Below are positions 1-6,858 of a stretch of 15,516 bases of DNA, in pieces (the first letter of the stretch is position 1; every line of letters starts with the position of its first letter). The position numbers and the translations under genes were made by a program. The notes under the pieces were generated by a model. It was given only the letters and a program-made list of their open reading frames with translations. It had not been told where the DNA came from and ran no database searches. The stretch comes from an uncultured Bacillota bacterium (GTDB taxonomy: Bacteria > Bacillota_I > Bacilli_A > RFN20 > CAG-449): NCBI GenBank assembly GCA_905204225.1, contig CAJKZK010000032.1, positions 1 to 15,516 on the forward strand, read 5' to 3'.

Positions 1-36
1 TTTTAATTATTTATATAAATTAATGTGATTTATTAA

Positions 37-333
37 CTATATTTTATTATTTATAACTTTTAAATTTGTAATTTGTGTATGAATAAATAATTCTTTAAAA
101 TCTTCTAATGTATTTAATACTTTTTAAATTTGAATTAATGATTTAAGTGATATTTCACCTATAGCTTCAAATTTTCTAATTGATTCATAACTAACCCCTG
201 ATTTAAATGCTAAATCTTTTTGAGAAACTTTTAATTCTTTTCTTCTTGCTCTAACTTTATTTACCAAATTTTCAATAACTTTTTCTTTTGTTAAATAATC
301 TACAAAATCACTTATATCAAATTTGTTTTTCAT
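37..333 (-). pseudogene. XRE-family helix-turn-helix regulator, interrupted by an in-frame TAA
   Basis: The readable part is 69 residues. A charged N-terminal helix (residues 1-30) leads into an XRE-type helix-turn-helix (about residues 31-66), including SQKDLAFKSGVS and then RKFEAIGEISLKSLIQI. A TAA at 124-126 stops translation just where family members continue with a final helix. Reading on in the same frame gives KVLNTLEDFKELF and a few more residues up to a TAG at 37-39, which would make about 98 codons, a normal length for this family. So the gene appears to be a full regulator broken by one nonsense codon, possibly still making a truncated DNA-binding protein. The start ATG has a weak AAAGG-like site. 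Related short XRE proteins with the FE..GEISLKSL signature often serve as antitoxins next to HipA-type kinases. Any such partner would lie downstream, outside the window, so this is only an inference. The family call is firm; the pseudogene status is likely. Confidence 0.75.
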
Positions 334-347
334 AACAACCTTTTTTG

Positions 348-359
348 CTAATATATTAG
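348..359. promoter_or_regulatory. 12-bp perfect palindrome upstream of the XRE gene
   Basis: CTAATATATTAG is a perfect palindrome 14 bases upstream of the XRE start codon, next to its ribosome binding region. XRE regulators commonly bind such dyads and autoregulate. An AT-only core makes chance occurrence possible in this base composition. Confidence 0.35.
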
Positions 360-397
360 TATTTTTATATATTATTTAAAACAAATCGCTAAAATAT

Positions 398-418
398 TAA
401 CAATTTATAATCTTGTTA
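398..418. repeat. Inverted repeat TAACAA/TTGTTA upstream of the XRE gene
   Basis: Six-base arms (398-403 and 413-418) are separated by nine bases. On the minus strand the TTGTTA arm resembles a -35 element and lies 17 bases before a weak -10 (TTTAAA at 375-380). It may therefore be an operator overlapping the XRE promoter. The support is positional only. Confidence 0.3.
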
Positions 419-435
419 TTTGTTCTAAATATTTC

Positions 436-468
436 ATAGGGTAATTTTATAGGGTAGCCAATAGGGTA
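436..468. repeat. Three direct repeats of ATAGGGTA
   Basis: Identical 8-base copies start at 436, 449 and 461, spaced 13 and 12 bases apart, roughly one helical turn plus a little. GGG is rare in the surrounding AT-rich intergenic DNA, so three copies in 33 bases stand out. They lie upstream of the XRE gene and downstream of the nrdDG terminator. The spacing suggests binding of a protein to one face of the helix, i.e. an operator or iteron-like array. No family could be named. Confidence 0.6.
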
Positions 469-495
469 GTGATTTTTTATTAATTATTATTACTT

Positions 496-528
496 TCACG
501 ATTACAAAATTAATAAATATAATCGTGA
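496..528. repeat. 9-bp perfect inverted repeat TCACGATTA/TAATCGTGA
   Basis: Arms at 496-504 and 520-528 with a 15-base AT spacer. No T-run follows directly on either strand, so a protein-binding dyad is more likely than a terminator. It sits between the nrdDG terminator and the ATAGGGTA repeats, on the upstream side of the XRE gene. Confidence 0.5.
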
Positions 529-569
529 TTGCAACATTTTTATCATGTGTACATCAAGATTATTACAAT

Positions 570-593
570 TAAAAAAGAGTGAATAATCACTCT
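570..593 (-). terminator. Rho-independent terminator of nrdDG
   Basis: The minus strand has a 7-bp perfect stem (AGAGTGA/TCACTCT, 576-582 with 587-593) and a 4-base loop, followed at once by a run of six T. The stem overlaps the last codons and the TGA stop codon of nrdG (587-589), so the coding sequence runs into the hairpin. Confidence 0.85.
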
Positions 594-1108
594 AAAAATA
601 ATATTATTTTATTTTCTTTTAAAGTCTTCTTTAAATCAATTACTCTTTGATTTGTAGAACCTCTAAATTTTAACATGATGTTTTTCTTTTCTATAACAAA
701 TGGACCATCAACTAAGACATCAATATATGATAACATTTCATCAGTATAAGGAGTTCTTACTCTACTTTCTTTTAATAAATCTTTATCTAAAATATAGCCC
801 GTATAACACCATATATTTTTATTTGGATATGTTTTCTTTATTAGTCTTAATAATTCTACTAAAACAGGCTGATTTTCAGGTTCAAATGGTTCTCCACCAA
901 GTAAAGAAAAGCCATCAATATAATTAGGTTTTAATAATTCTATAATTTTATTAATTGTTTCTTGATTAAATTCTTTTCCATATAAGAAATCCCAAGTCAT
1001 TTGGTTAAAACAACCTTTACAATGATTTCTACAGCCAGAGACAAACAAAGAAACTCTTACACCTAATCCATCAGCAATATCACAATTTTTTATTTCACCA
1101 TAATGCAT
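587..1108 (-). CDS. nrdG: Anaerobic ribonucleotide reductase activating protein NrdG
   Basis: This 173-residue radical SAM enzyme generates the glycyl radical on NrdD, using S-adenosylmethionine and a 4Fe-4S cluster in the cytoplasm. The cluster motif CRNHCKGC gives Cys26, Cys30 and Cys33 with the CxxxCxxC spacing. The preceding NCDIADGLGVRVSLFVSGC is the usual start of the family, and the LLGGEPF motif follows near residue 70. Length is slightly above the usual 155-170. The ATG lies one base after the nrdD stop (TAATATG) with no clear ribosome binding site, so translation is probably coupled to nrdD. The gene ends in TGA, inside the terminator hairpin. Neighbour and motifs leave little doubt. 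Confidence 0.96.
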   Translation of the reverse strand: MHYGEIKNCDIADGLGVRVSLFVSGCRNHCKGCFNQMTWDFLYGKEFNQETINKIIELLKPNYIDGFSLLGGEPFEPENQPVLVELLRLIKKTYPNKNIWCYTGYILDKDLLKESRVRTPYTDEMLSYIDVLVDGPFVIEKKNIMLKFRGSTNQRVIDLKKTLKENKIILFLE

Positions 1109-1109
1109 A

Positions 1110-3281
1110 TTATAAATGTAAAACTCTATCTCTTATTTCTTGGGTTCTACCTTGATTCCAGAATTGAGAACCAATATAACCACATGTTCTTCTAGCAACA
1201 TTCATTTTATTTTGGTCTCTATTTCCACATTGAGGGCATTCCCAAAATAATTTACCATCTTCATCTTCTTTAATTTGAATTTCACCAGTATATCCACAGC
1301 ATTGGCAATAATCTGATTTTGTATTTAATTCTGCATACATGATATGATCATAAATAAATTTAATAACATTCATAACTGCAGGAATATTATTTTCCATATT
1401 AGGAACTTCTACATAAGAAATTGCTCCACCAGGAGATAATTTTTGGAATTGAGATTCAAATGCTAATTTAGAGAAAGCATCAATATGTTCAGAAACCACT
1501 ATATGATATGAATTAGTGATATAATTTTTATCTGTAACACCTTTTATAATACCGAATCTTTTTTGTAAACATTTAGCAAATTTATATGTTGTTGATTCAA
1601 GAGGTGTACCATATAAAGAGAAATCAATATGTTCTTTTTCTTTCCATTTTTTACATGCATCATTCATATGTTGCATAATTTCTAAAGCAAATGGTGTAGC
1701 CTCTGGATCAGTATGTGATTTACCAGTCATATAATAAACACATTCATATAAACCAGCATATCCTAAAGAAATAGTTGAATAACCATTGAATAATAATTTA
1801 TCAATTGTTTCACCTTTATTTAATCTAGCTAAAGCACCATATTGCCATAAAATAGGTGCGACATCTGATTTAGTACCAAGTAATCGTTTATGTCTTTCCA
1901 TTAAAGCTCTATAACACAAATCAAGTCTTTCATCAAATATTTTCCAGAATTGTTTTACATCTTTATTAGAAGATAACGCTACATCAACTAAGTTAATTGT
2001 AACAACGCCTTGATTAAATCTACCATAATATTGTGGTTCACCTTTTTCATTAACATATGGAGTTAAGAAAGATCTACATCCCATGCATGTATAGCAATGT
2101 CCTTCACCATTTTTATCAACTTTTAATTGAAGCATAATTTTTTCTGAAATATAATCTGGAACCATTCTTTTAGCAGTACATTTAGCCGCTAATTCTGTTA
2201 AATAATAATATGGTGAACCTGGTTCAACATTATCATCTTCCAAACAATAAATTAATTTAGGGAAAGCTGGAGTAATCCATACTCCTTTTTCATTTTTAAC
2301 CCCTTGATAACGTTGTTTTAAAATTTCTTCAGTAATTAACGCAATATCTTTCTTTTCTTGTTCAGAACGGGCTTCATTTAAATACATGAAAATCGTTACA
2401 AATGGAGCTTGACCATTAGTTGTTAATAAAGTAACAATTTGATATTGGATTGTTTGAACGCCTTTTTTAATTTCATCAAGTAATCTTTTATGAATAATTT
2501 CTTGAATTTTTTCTTCACTAATATCTAAATCTTTTAATTCTTCTTTAACATCTTTAGTAATTTTTTGTCTTGAAATTTCTACAAAAGGTGCTAAATGAGT
2601 AATGGATATTGATTGTCCACCATATTGATTTGAAGCAACTTGTGCAATAATTTGAGTAGCGATATTACAAGCAGTAGAAAAACTCTTTGGTTTTTCAATT
2701 AATGTACCAGAAATAACTGTTCCATTTTGTAACATATCTTCAAGATTAACTAAATCACAATTATGCATATGTTGAGCAAAATAATCAGCATCATGAAAAT
2801 GAATAATACCTTGTTCATGAGCATCTACTATATCTTTAGGGAGTAAAATTCTTTTAGTAATATCTTTACTAACTTCACCAGCCATATAATCTCTTTGAAC
2901 AGAATTAACAGTAGGATTCTTATTAGAATTTTCTTCTTTTACATTTTGGTTATTACATTCAAGTAAAGTAAGAATTTGTTGATCGGTAGTGTTAGCTTTT
3001 CTTGCTAATGCTCTTCTATATCTATAAGTAATATATTTACGTGCAACATCAAAAGCATCCACACTCATTAATTGATCTTCAACTAAATCTTGTACTTCTT
3101 CAACAGTTAAAATTCTGCCTTTATTTTTACATTCTTTTTCAACTCTTTTAGCGCATTCTAAAATAACTTCATTGCTTAATTGATTCTTTTCATTAGCATC
3201 TAAATTTGCTTTTTTAATTGCCTCAACTATTTTATTTATGTCAAATTTAACTTCTTGACCACTTCGCTTAATTATTTTCAT
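1110..3281 (-). CDS. nrdD: Anaerobic (class III) ribonucleoside-triphosphate reductase NrdD
   Basis: At 723 residues this is a full-length class III reductase, which makes dNTPs from NTPs under strict anaerobiosis with formate as reductant. An ATP-cone allosteric domain occupies about residues 1-95 (starting MKIIKRSGQEVKFD). The catalytic barrel follows, with GHCYTCMGCRSF in the middle. The C-terminus carries a zinc ribbon (Cys659/Cys662 and Cys682/Cys685). After it, RRTCGYIG holds the radical glycine, Gly701 by my count. The start is supported by AAAGGAG seven bases upstream of ATG. nrdG follows directly, so the two form one operon. Presence of this pair fits an obligate or facultative anaerobe. 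No convincing pair of NrdR boxes is visible upstream. Confidence 0.98.
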   Translation of the reverse strand: MKIIKRSGQEVKFDINKIVEAIKKANLDANEKNQLSNEVILECAKRVEKECKNKGRILTVEEVQDLVEDQLMSVDAFDVARKYITYRYRRALARKANTTDQQILTLLECNNQNVKEENSNKNPTVNSVQRDYMAGEVSKDITKRILLPKDIVDAHEQGIIHFHDADYFAQHMHNCDLVNLEDMLQNGTVISGTLIEKPKSFSTACNIATQIIAQVASNQYGGQSISITHLAPFVEISRQKITKDVKEELKDLDISEEKIQEIIHKRLLDEIKKGVQTIQYQIVTLLTTNGQAPFVTIFMYLNEARSEQEKKDIALITEEILKQRYQGVKNEKGVWITPAFPKLIYCLEDDNVEPGSPYYYLTELAAKCTAKRMVPDYISEKIMLQLKVDKNGEGHCYTCMGCRSFLTPYVNEKGEPQYYGRFNQGVVTINLVDVALSSNKDVKQFWKIFDERLDLCYRALMERHKRLLGTKSDVAPILWQYGALARLNKGETIDKLLFNGYSTISLGYAGLYECVYYMTGKSHTDPEATPFALEIMQHMNDACKKWKEKEHIDFSLYGTPLESTTYKFAKCLQKRFGIIKGVTDKNYITNSYHIVVSEHIDAFSKLAFESQFQKLSPGGAISYVEVPNMENNIPAVMNVIKFIYDHIMYAELNTKSDYCQCCGYTGEIQIKEDEDGKLFWECPQCGNRDQNKMNVARRTCGYIGSQFWNQGRTQEIRDRVLHL

Positions 3282-3365
3282 AAATGCTCCTTTTTTTCAA
3301 CATAAAAACCACGTCTAAAAAAACAACTTTTTTACTTATTTTTTTATTTCGTTTCTTTGTGTGAA

Positions 3366-3371
3366 ATTATA
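3366..3371 (-). promoter_or_regulatory. nrdD: Candidate -10 element for nrdDG
   Basis: A perfect TATAAT lies on the minus strand about 85 bases upstream of the nrdD ATG. The -35 position reads AATTAA, a poor match, and no extended -10 TG is present. In DNA this rich in A and T a chance match is likely, so this is only a suggestion. Confidence 0.3.
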
Positions 3372-3734
3372 ATAACATAATTAATAATTTAATTAAATAA
3401 CTTTTTTAATGTAAATTATTTTCATTAATATAATATTATTATATAATATTAATCTTTATTTTTTCTCTACTAGTAGTTTTTTAGTAAAATAAAATTTATA
3501 CTTTTTTATAAAAGAATAAAATAATTTATTTTTGTTAAATTATTAAAAATCTATTTTTGTTTAAAATTAGTGTTTTTATTATGAAAAATAACAAATCTTT
3601 TAATATTATTTTTCTTATTAATTCTAAAGCTTGCGAATATGTTTGATGAACATTTATTCTTTGAAAATAAGAATTCTCTTTTAATAAATATTTTTCAGCA
3701 TTGCTATTTTTATCAATTATAAAATCTATTTTTC
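3372..3734. other. Non-coding AT-rich spacer between nrdD and the ABC transporter remnant
   Basis: No coding sequence can be supported here. The stretch is nearly all A and T with long homopolymer runs. A 10-base palindrome CTACTAGTAG lies at 3467-3476. A 9-bp inverted repeat AATAATTTA/TAAATTATT (3520-3528, 3536-3544) could be an old terminator, but its stem has no G-C pairs. Around 3625-3665 the minus strand reads VHQTYSQALEL, which resembles the H-loop region after Walker B of ABC ATPases (THDQxEAL). It may be the last trace of the decayed ATPase. Confidence 0.55.
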
Positions 3735-4010
3735 TTTTAAAACAGCATCTAAATCCGACAACGGTTCATCAAATAAAATTACTTTAGGATCTATTGCTAA
3801 CGCTCTAGCGATTGCTACACACCGTTTTTATCCGCCAGAAAGCTCAGTTATTAATCTATTTGAATATTTATCCATATTAACCATTTTTAAACACTCAAGA
3901 GCTCTTTTTTTAATTAATTATTTTTCTTTAAAAAATTTTTTTATAATATTTTTTTCTTCTATTTTTATTTTATCTTCCAAACCGAATTCAACATTTTGTA
4001 AAACAGTCAT
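3732..4010 (-). pseudogene. Decayed ABC transporter ATPase (iron(III)/spermidine-type), middle fragment
   Basis: Reading the minus strand from an internal ATG gives MTVLQNVEFGLE, the segment after the Q-loop in FbpC/PotA-type ATPases. The signature region LITELSGG-stop-KR follows, then VAIARALAIDP, then Walker B with D-loop VILFDEPLSDLD. The N-terminal half with Walker A is missing. TAA codons interrupt at 3918-3920 and 3828-3830; the second replaces the Gln of LSGGQ. After LDAVLKEK the frame closes (TAG at 3726-3728). The family is certain from the signature and Walker B, while the substrate is inferred from the neighbouring permease remnant. A frame with three stops and no Walker A cannot yield a working ATPase. 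Confidence 0.88.
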
Positions 4011-4573
4011 ATTTGTCCTTTCTTAGTTTTATAATTGGTAAAACGCTCTATAGAAACAACCGCTAAAACCATTACAACTTGTTGATAATAACAATCAATA
4101 TATAATTACATAATATAAAAAAACGCAGATTGTAACAATTTAGCAGTAACAAGTTCTCTTAAAGAAACAATAAATACCATAATAAAACCATAAAAAGCAT
4201 CTTTAAGCACTAATGGTAAAATAACTCTTATATTAACCATAAATTGGCTTTTATAATATACTTCTCCAGTTATGAATAAACTATTAGGAACTTGAATTAA
4301 TAATTTTTTTACTGCAACATGTATCATCATTAAATAAAGAAGAATATTCAAAAGTAATATTATCTTTACTAAATCAAAAATATATAATTTTTTTAATAGA
4401 ACATGTAAATATACTAAAAGGGAATCAAAGTAGAAATAGAAAATAATAATAATAATCCAAAAAATACTTAAAAAGATATTTTCTTTTTCTATAGAATTAA
4501 TTTTCTTATTGCTACATGCAAATAAAGACATAGTCATTATTCCTATAGATAATAATTTTACAAATCTTTTTAT
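4007..4573 (-). pseudogene. Chimeric remnant: binding-protein lipoprotein signal joined to an FbpB-type permease C-terminus
   Basis: The frame begins with a lipoprotein signal, KRFVKLLSIGIMTMSLFACS, where LFAC is the lipobox. The codon where Met is expected (4571-4573) is ATA, and no ribosome binding site precedes it. About ten residues later the sequence turns into membrane helices and ends with MVNIRVILPLVLKDAF and MVFIVSLRELVTAKLL. These match the cytoplasmic EAA-type loop and last helices of iron(III)/AfuB-FbpB permeases (typically RITLPL...FVLSLRELPATLLL). A TAA at 4106-4108 interrupts. The frame then reads on through QQVVMVLAVVS to a TGA at 4007-4009. The simplest account is an operon in the order binding protein, permease, ATPase that lost the binding-protein body and permease front by deletion. 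Translation from the internal ATG at 4537 could still give a 143-residue membrane peptide of no evident use. Confidence 0.8.
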
Positions 4574-4647
4574 ACAAATAAAAATTAACGCATACTAAAA
4601 AAGAGTTGTTAAATACAAGTAAAAAGAATGTAAAAAAATTGTTAAGA

Positions 4648-5226
4648 TTATCTTATTTTATATTTATAATTAATCATTCCACTGTGATTTTTGTTACCAT
4701 TTTCAATAAAGATTTTTAATTTATTTTCTTCAAATCTTATTTCAAATGACCAGACTGCATCTTTAACAAAATATCCTTCATCATCAACATTTTGGTTTGT
4801 TATATAATAAAATTTATATAATGGAGAAGGATTATCACTTCTATAAGAAGATAATGTTTTATCATTTATTATATAGTAATAAAAAGTATCTTCACCTGTA
4901 ATATATGATCTAGTATAACCAAATAAATTATCATATTTATCAATAAAATAATTTAAATATGTAGTAGCATTTTCTACTAACACATCTTCATTTTCACATT
5001 CTTGAGAAAATGAATATCCTTCGTTAAACCAATAAATATCTGTGCTCATTAATCCTTTACAATTACTTGGAGCAGATAAACCACTTAATCCTACTTTAGA
5101 TAATTCTGATTCAGTAAACCAATTATTGTTATCACGACTTGATAATGTTTGAGTCTCTTCACCACAAGAAAATAAACAAAAAATTGAAGAAAACAAGCAA
5201 ATATGTTTTATAAATTTATTATTCAT
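4648..5226 (-). CDS. Lipoprotein of unknown function
   Basis: This 192-residue protein starts with a type II signal peptide: Lys4 and Lys7 in the n-region, a hydrophobic core, and lipobox-like LFSC with Cys21 as the presumed lipidated residue. The mature part is mostly polar and rich in Tyr, Asn and Asp, with no membrane segment. It should sit on the outer face of the cytoplasmic membrane. I recognise no family. The opening WFTESELSKVGLSGLSAP resembles repeats seen in other Firmicutes lipoproteins, but this is a weak impression. The start is firm: AGGAGG lies six bases before ATG. It follows the serS terminator, so it is probably transcribed on its own. A TATAAT lies in the loop of that terminator (5261-5266), but no good -35 was seen. 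Confidence 0.85.
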   Translation of the reverse strand: MNNKFIKHICLFSSIFCLFSCGEETQTLSSRDNNNWFTESELSKVGLSGLSAPSNCKGLMSTDIYWFNEGYSFSQECENEDVLVENATTYLNYFIDKYDNLFGYTRSYITGEDTFYYYIINDKTLSSYRSDNPSPLYKFYYITNQNVDDEGYFVKDAVWSFEIRFEENKLKIFIENGNKNHSGMINYKYKIR

Positions 5227-5243
5227 ACTATCCTCCTAAAATT

Positions 5244-5279
5244 ATAAAAACAGATGCTATATTATAATTAATAGCATCT
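5244..5279 (-). terminator. Rho-independent terminator of serS
   Basis: A 9-bp perfect stem (AGATGCTAT/ATAGCATCT, 5252-5260 with 5271-5279) has a 10-base AT loop. On the minus strand it is followed by GTTTTTAT. It begins about 10 bases after the serS stop codon and ends shortly before the ribosome binding site of the lipoprotein gene. Confidence 0.85.
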
Positions 5280-5288
5280 ATATAAAAA

Positions 5289-6581
5289 TTATTTTTTATT
5301 TTTAACTAATATTTTTTCTTCTCCACCCATATAAGGTCTTAAAACTTCAGGAATAGTTACACTTCCATCTGCATTTAAATGATTTTCAAGCAAAGCAATT
5401 AACATTCTTGGAGGGGCAACAACTGTATTATTTAAAGTATGAGCAAAATAATTTCCTTTTTCACCTTTAATTCTAATTTTTAATCTTCTTGCTTGAGCGT
5501 CACCTAAATTAGAACATGATCCAACTTCAAAATATTTTTGTTGTCTTGGTGACCATGCTTCAACATCAAGAGATTTAACTTTTAAATCTGCTAAATCTCC
5601 TGAACAACATTCAAGAGTTCTTACAGGTATATCCATTGAACGGAACAATTCAACAGTATATGACCATAATTTATCAAACCATTTCATAGAATCTTCTGGT
5701 TCACAAATGACAATCATTTCTTGTTTTTCAAATTGGTGGATACGATAAATGCCTCTTTCTTCAATGCCGTGAGCACCTTTTTCTTTTCTAAAGCATGGTG
5801 AATACGATGTTAAAGTATAAGGTAATTTATTTTTATCATTAATTGTATCAATAAATCTACCAATCATAGAATGTTCACTTGTTCCGATTAAATATAAATC
5901 TTCGCCTTCAATTTTATACATCATTTGATCCATTTCTGCAAATGACATAACACCTGTTACAACATTAGATCTAATCATAAATGGTGGAATAACATAAGTA
6001 AATCCTTTATTAATCATAAAATCTCTTGCGTAAGTTAAAACTGCAGAATGTAATCTAGCAATATCACCAGTTAAATAATAAAATCCATTACCTGCTACTT
6101 TTCTAGCAGAATCTAAATCAATACCATCTAATGCTTCAAGAATATCTAAATGATAAGGTATTTCAAAATCTTTTAATTTTGGTTCACCAAATCTTTGAAT
6201 TTCCACATTTTCAGAATCATCTTTACCAATTGGTACTGATTTATCAATGATATTTGGAATTATTAACATTCTTTTAGTTAATTCTTCATTTAATTGTTCT
6301 TCTTCTTTTTCAATACTTTCAAGTTGAGTATTAATTTCCACAACTCTTTGTTTTGCTTTATTAGCTTCTTCTATTTTCTTTTCTCTCATCATTTGACCAA
6401 TAGAAGTTGAAACTGAATTTCTTTCTGCTCTTAATTCGCCACCTTTATTTTTTAATTCTCTAATACGGCTATCAAGAGAGATAACTTCATCAACTAATGG
6501 AAGCTTTTGATCTTGAAATTTGTTTCTAATATTTTGTTTAACAATTTCAGGATTTTCTCTTACAAACTTAATATCTAACAC
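5289..6581 (-). CDS. serS: Seryl-tRNA synthetase
   Basis: This cytoplasmic class II synthetase charges tRNA-Ser with serine. At 430 residues it has the usual length. The N-terminal tRNA-binding coiled-coil arm spans about residues 30-107. The catalytic core shows TSEHS (234-238), motif 2 with FRKEKG (264-269) and RIHQFEKQEM (280-289), FEVGSCSN (351-358), and the C-terminal SVTIPEVLRPYMGG (407-420). The motif 3 region reads NNTVVAPPRMLIALLEN (384-400), keeping the ATP-binding Arg392 but differing from the common NGSGLAVGRT form. The start codon is GTG, fixed by AAAGGAGG seven bases upstream and by MLDIKFVREN, the standard N-terminus. Expression is controlled by the T-box directly upstream. Confidence 0.98.
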   Translation of the reverse strand: MLDIKFVRENPEIVKQNIRNKFQDQKLPLVDEVISLDSRIRELKNKGGELRAERNSVSTSIGQMMREKKIEEANKAKQRVVEINTQLESIEKEEEQLNEELTKRMLIIPNIIDKSVPIGKDDSENVEIQRFGEPKLKDFEIPYHLDILEALDGIDLDSARKVAGNGFYYLTGDIARLHSAVLTYARDFMINKGFTYVIPPFMIRSNVVTGVMSFAEMDQMMYKIEGEDLYLIGTSEHSMIGRFIDTINDKNKLPYTLTSYSPCFRKEKGAHGIEERGIYRIHQFEKQEMIVICEPEDSMKWFDKLWSYTVELFRSMDIPVRTLECCSGDLADLKVKSLDVEAWSPRQQKYFEVGSCSNLGDAQARRLKIRIKGEKGNYFAHTLNNTVVAPPRMLIALLENHLNADGSVTIPEVLRPYMGGEEKILVKNKK

Positions 6582-6598
6582 TTTTCTTCCTCCTTTAA

Positions 6599-6808
6599 TA
6601 AAAAATCCCTTGATAAGAAAAACTTACCAAGGGACGATATATCCGTGTTGCCACCCTAATTGTGTTATAAATAATAACACCTCTTAATTAACTTTAACGA
6701 CAGTCAACGAAACCATTAAGTTTTCCTTCAGGGACGGACTAAACTTATAAGTTATTACTTTTCACCAACCAGTAATTCTCTAAAAACTTATTGAAGTTTT
6801 ATTTCCCT
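6599..6808 (-). promoter_or_regulatory. T-box riboswitch for serS (tRNA-Ser sensing), with its terminator
   Basis: On the minus strand, Stem I runs from 6808 to 6730. Its basal helix is AGGGA/TCCCT, its apical part is the canonical ATTACTGGTTGGTGAAAAG, and it has an AGAGA bulge. The specifier side reads TAGTCCG just before the basal helix, so UCC (Ser) at 6738-6736 followed by a purine is the likely specifier codon. A stem-III-like hairpin (GTGTTAT/ATAACAC) precedes the T-box sequence AGGGTGGCAACACGG (about 6657-6643). The bulge UGGC pairs with the GCCA end expected for tRNA-Ser, whose discriminator is G. The terminator is CCCTTGGTAAG/CTTATCAAGGG (6607-6617 with 6623-6633) followed by six T. 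Uncharged tRNA-Ser should favour the antiterminator and raise serS expression. Confidence 0.95.
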
Positions 6809-6824
6809 TTCATTAGGCAAATAT

Positions 6825-6836
6825 ATTGTATATCAA
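6825..6836 (-). promoter_or_regulatory. serS: Candidate promoter elements for the serS T-box transcript
   Basis: The minus strand reads TTGATATACAAT here, about 17 bases before Stem I. TACAAT (6825-6830) could be a -10, but no good -35 lies 17 bases further up. TTGATA could itself be a -35, but its -10 would then overlap Stem I. A promoter in this gap is likely; its exact boxes are uncertain. Confidence 0.35.
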
Positions 6837-6858
6837 AAATAATTAAATTTCATTAGAT

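Noticed and set aside
700..927. Plus-strand open frame of 75 codons
   Set aside because: It lies antisense inside nrdG, whose radical SAM motifs are intact; it has no ribosome binding site and low-complexity composition.
3301..3420. NrdR-box search upstream of nrdD
   Set aside because: Only a half-like TTTGTGT near 3355-3362 was seen; the paired 16-base boxes of NrdR regulation are absent.
3866..3876. DnaA-box-like TTATCCATA
   Set aside because: A single imperfect match inside the ATPase remnant, with no cluster; not evidence of an origin.
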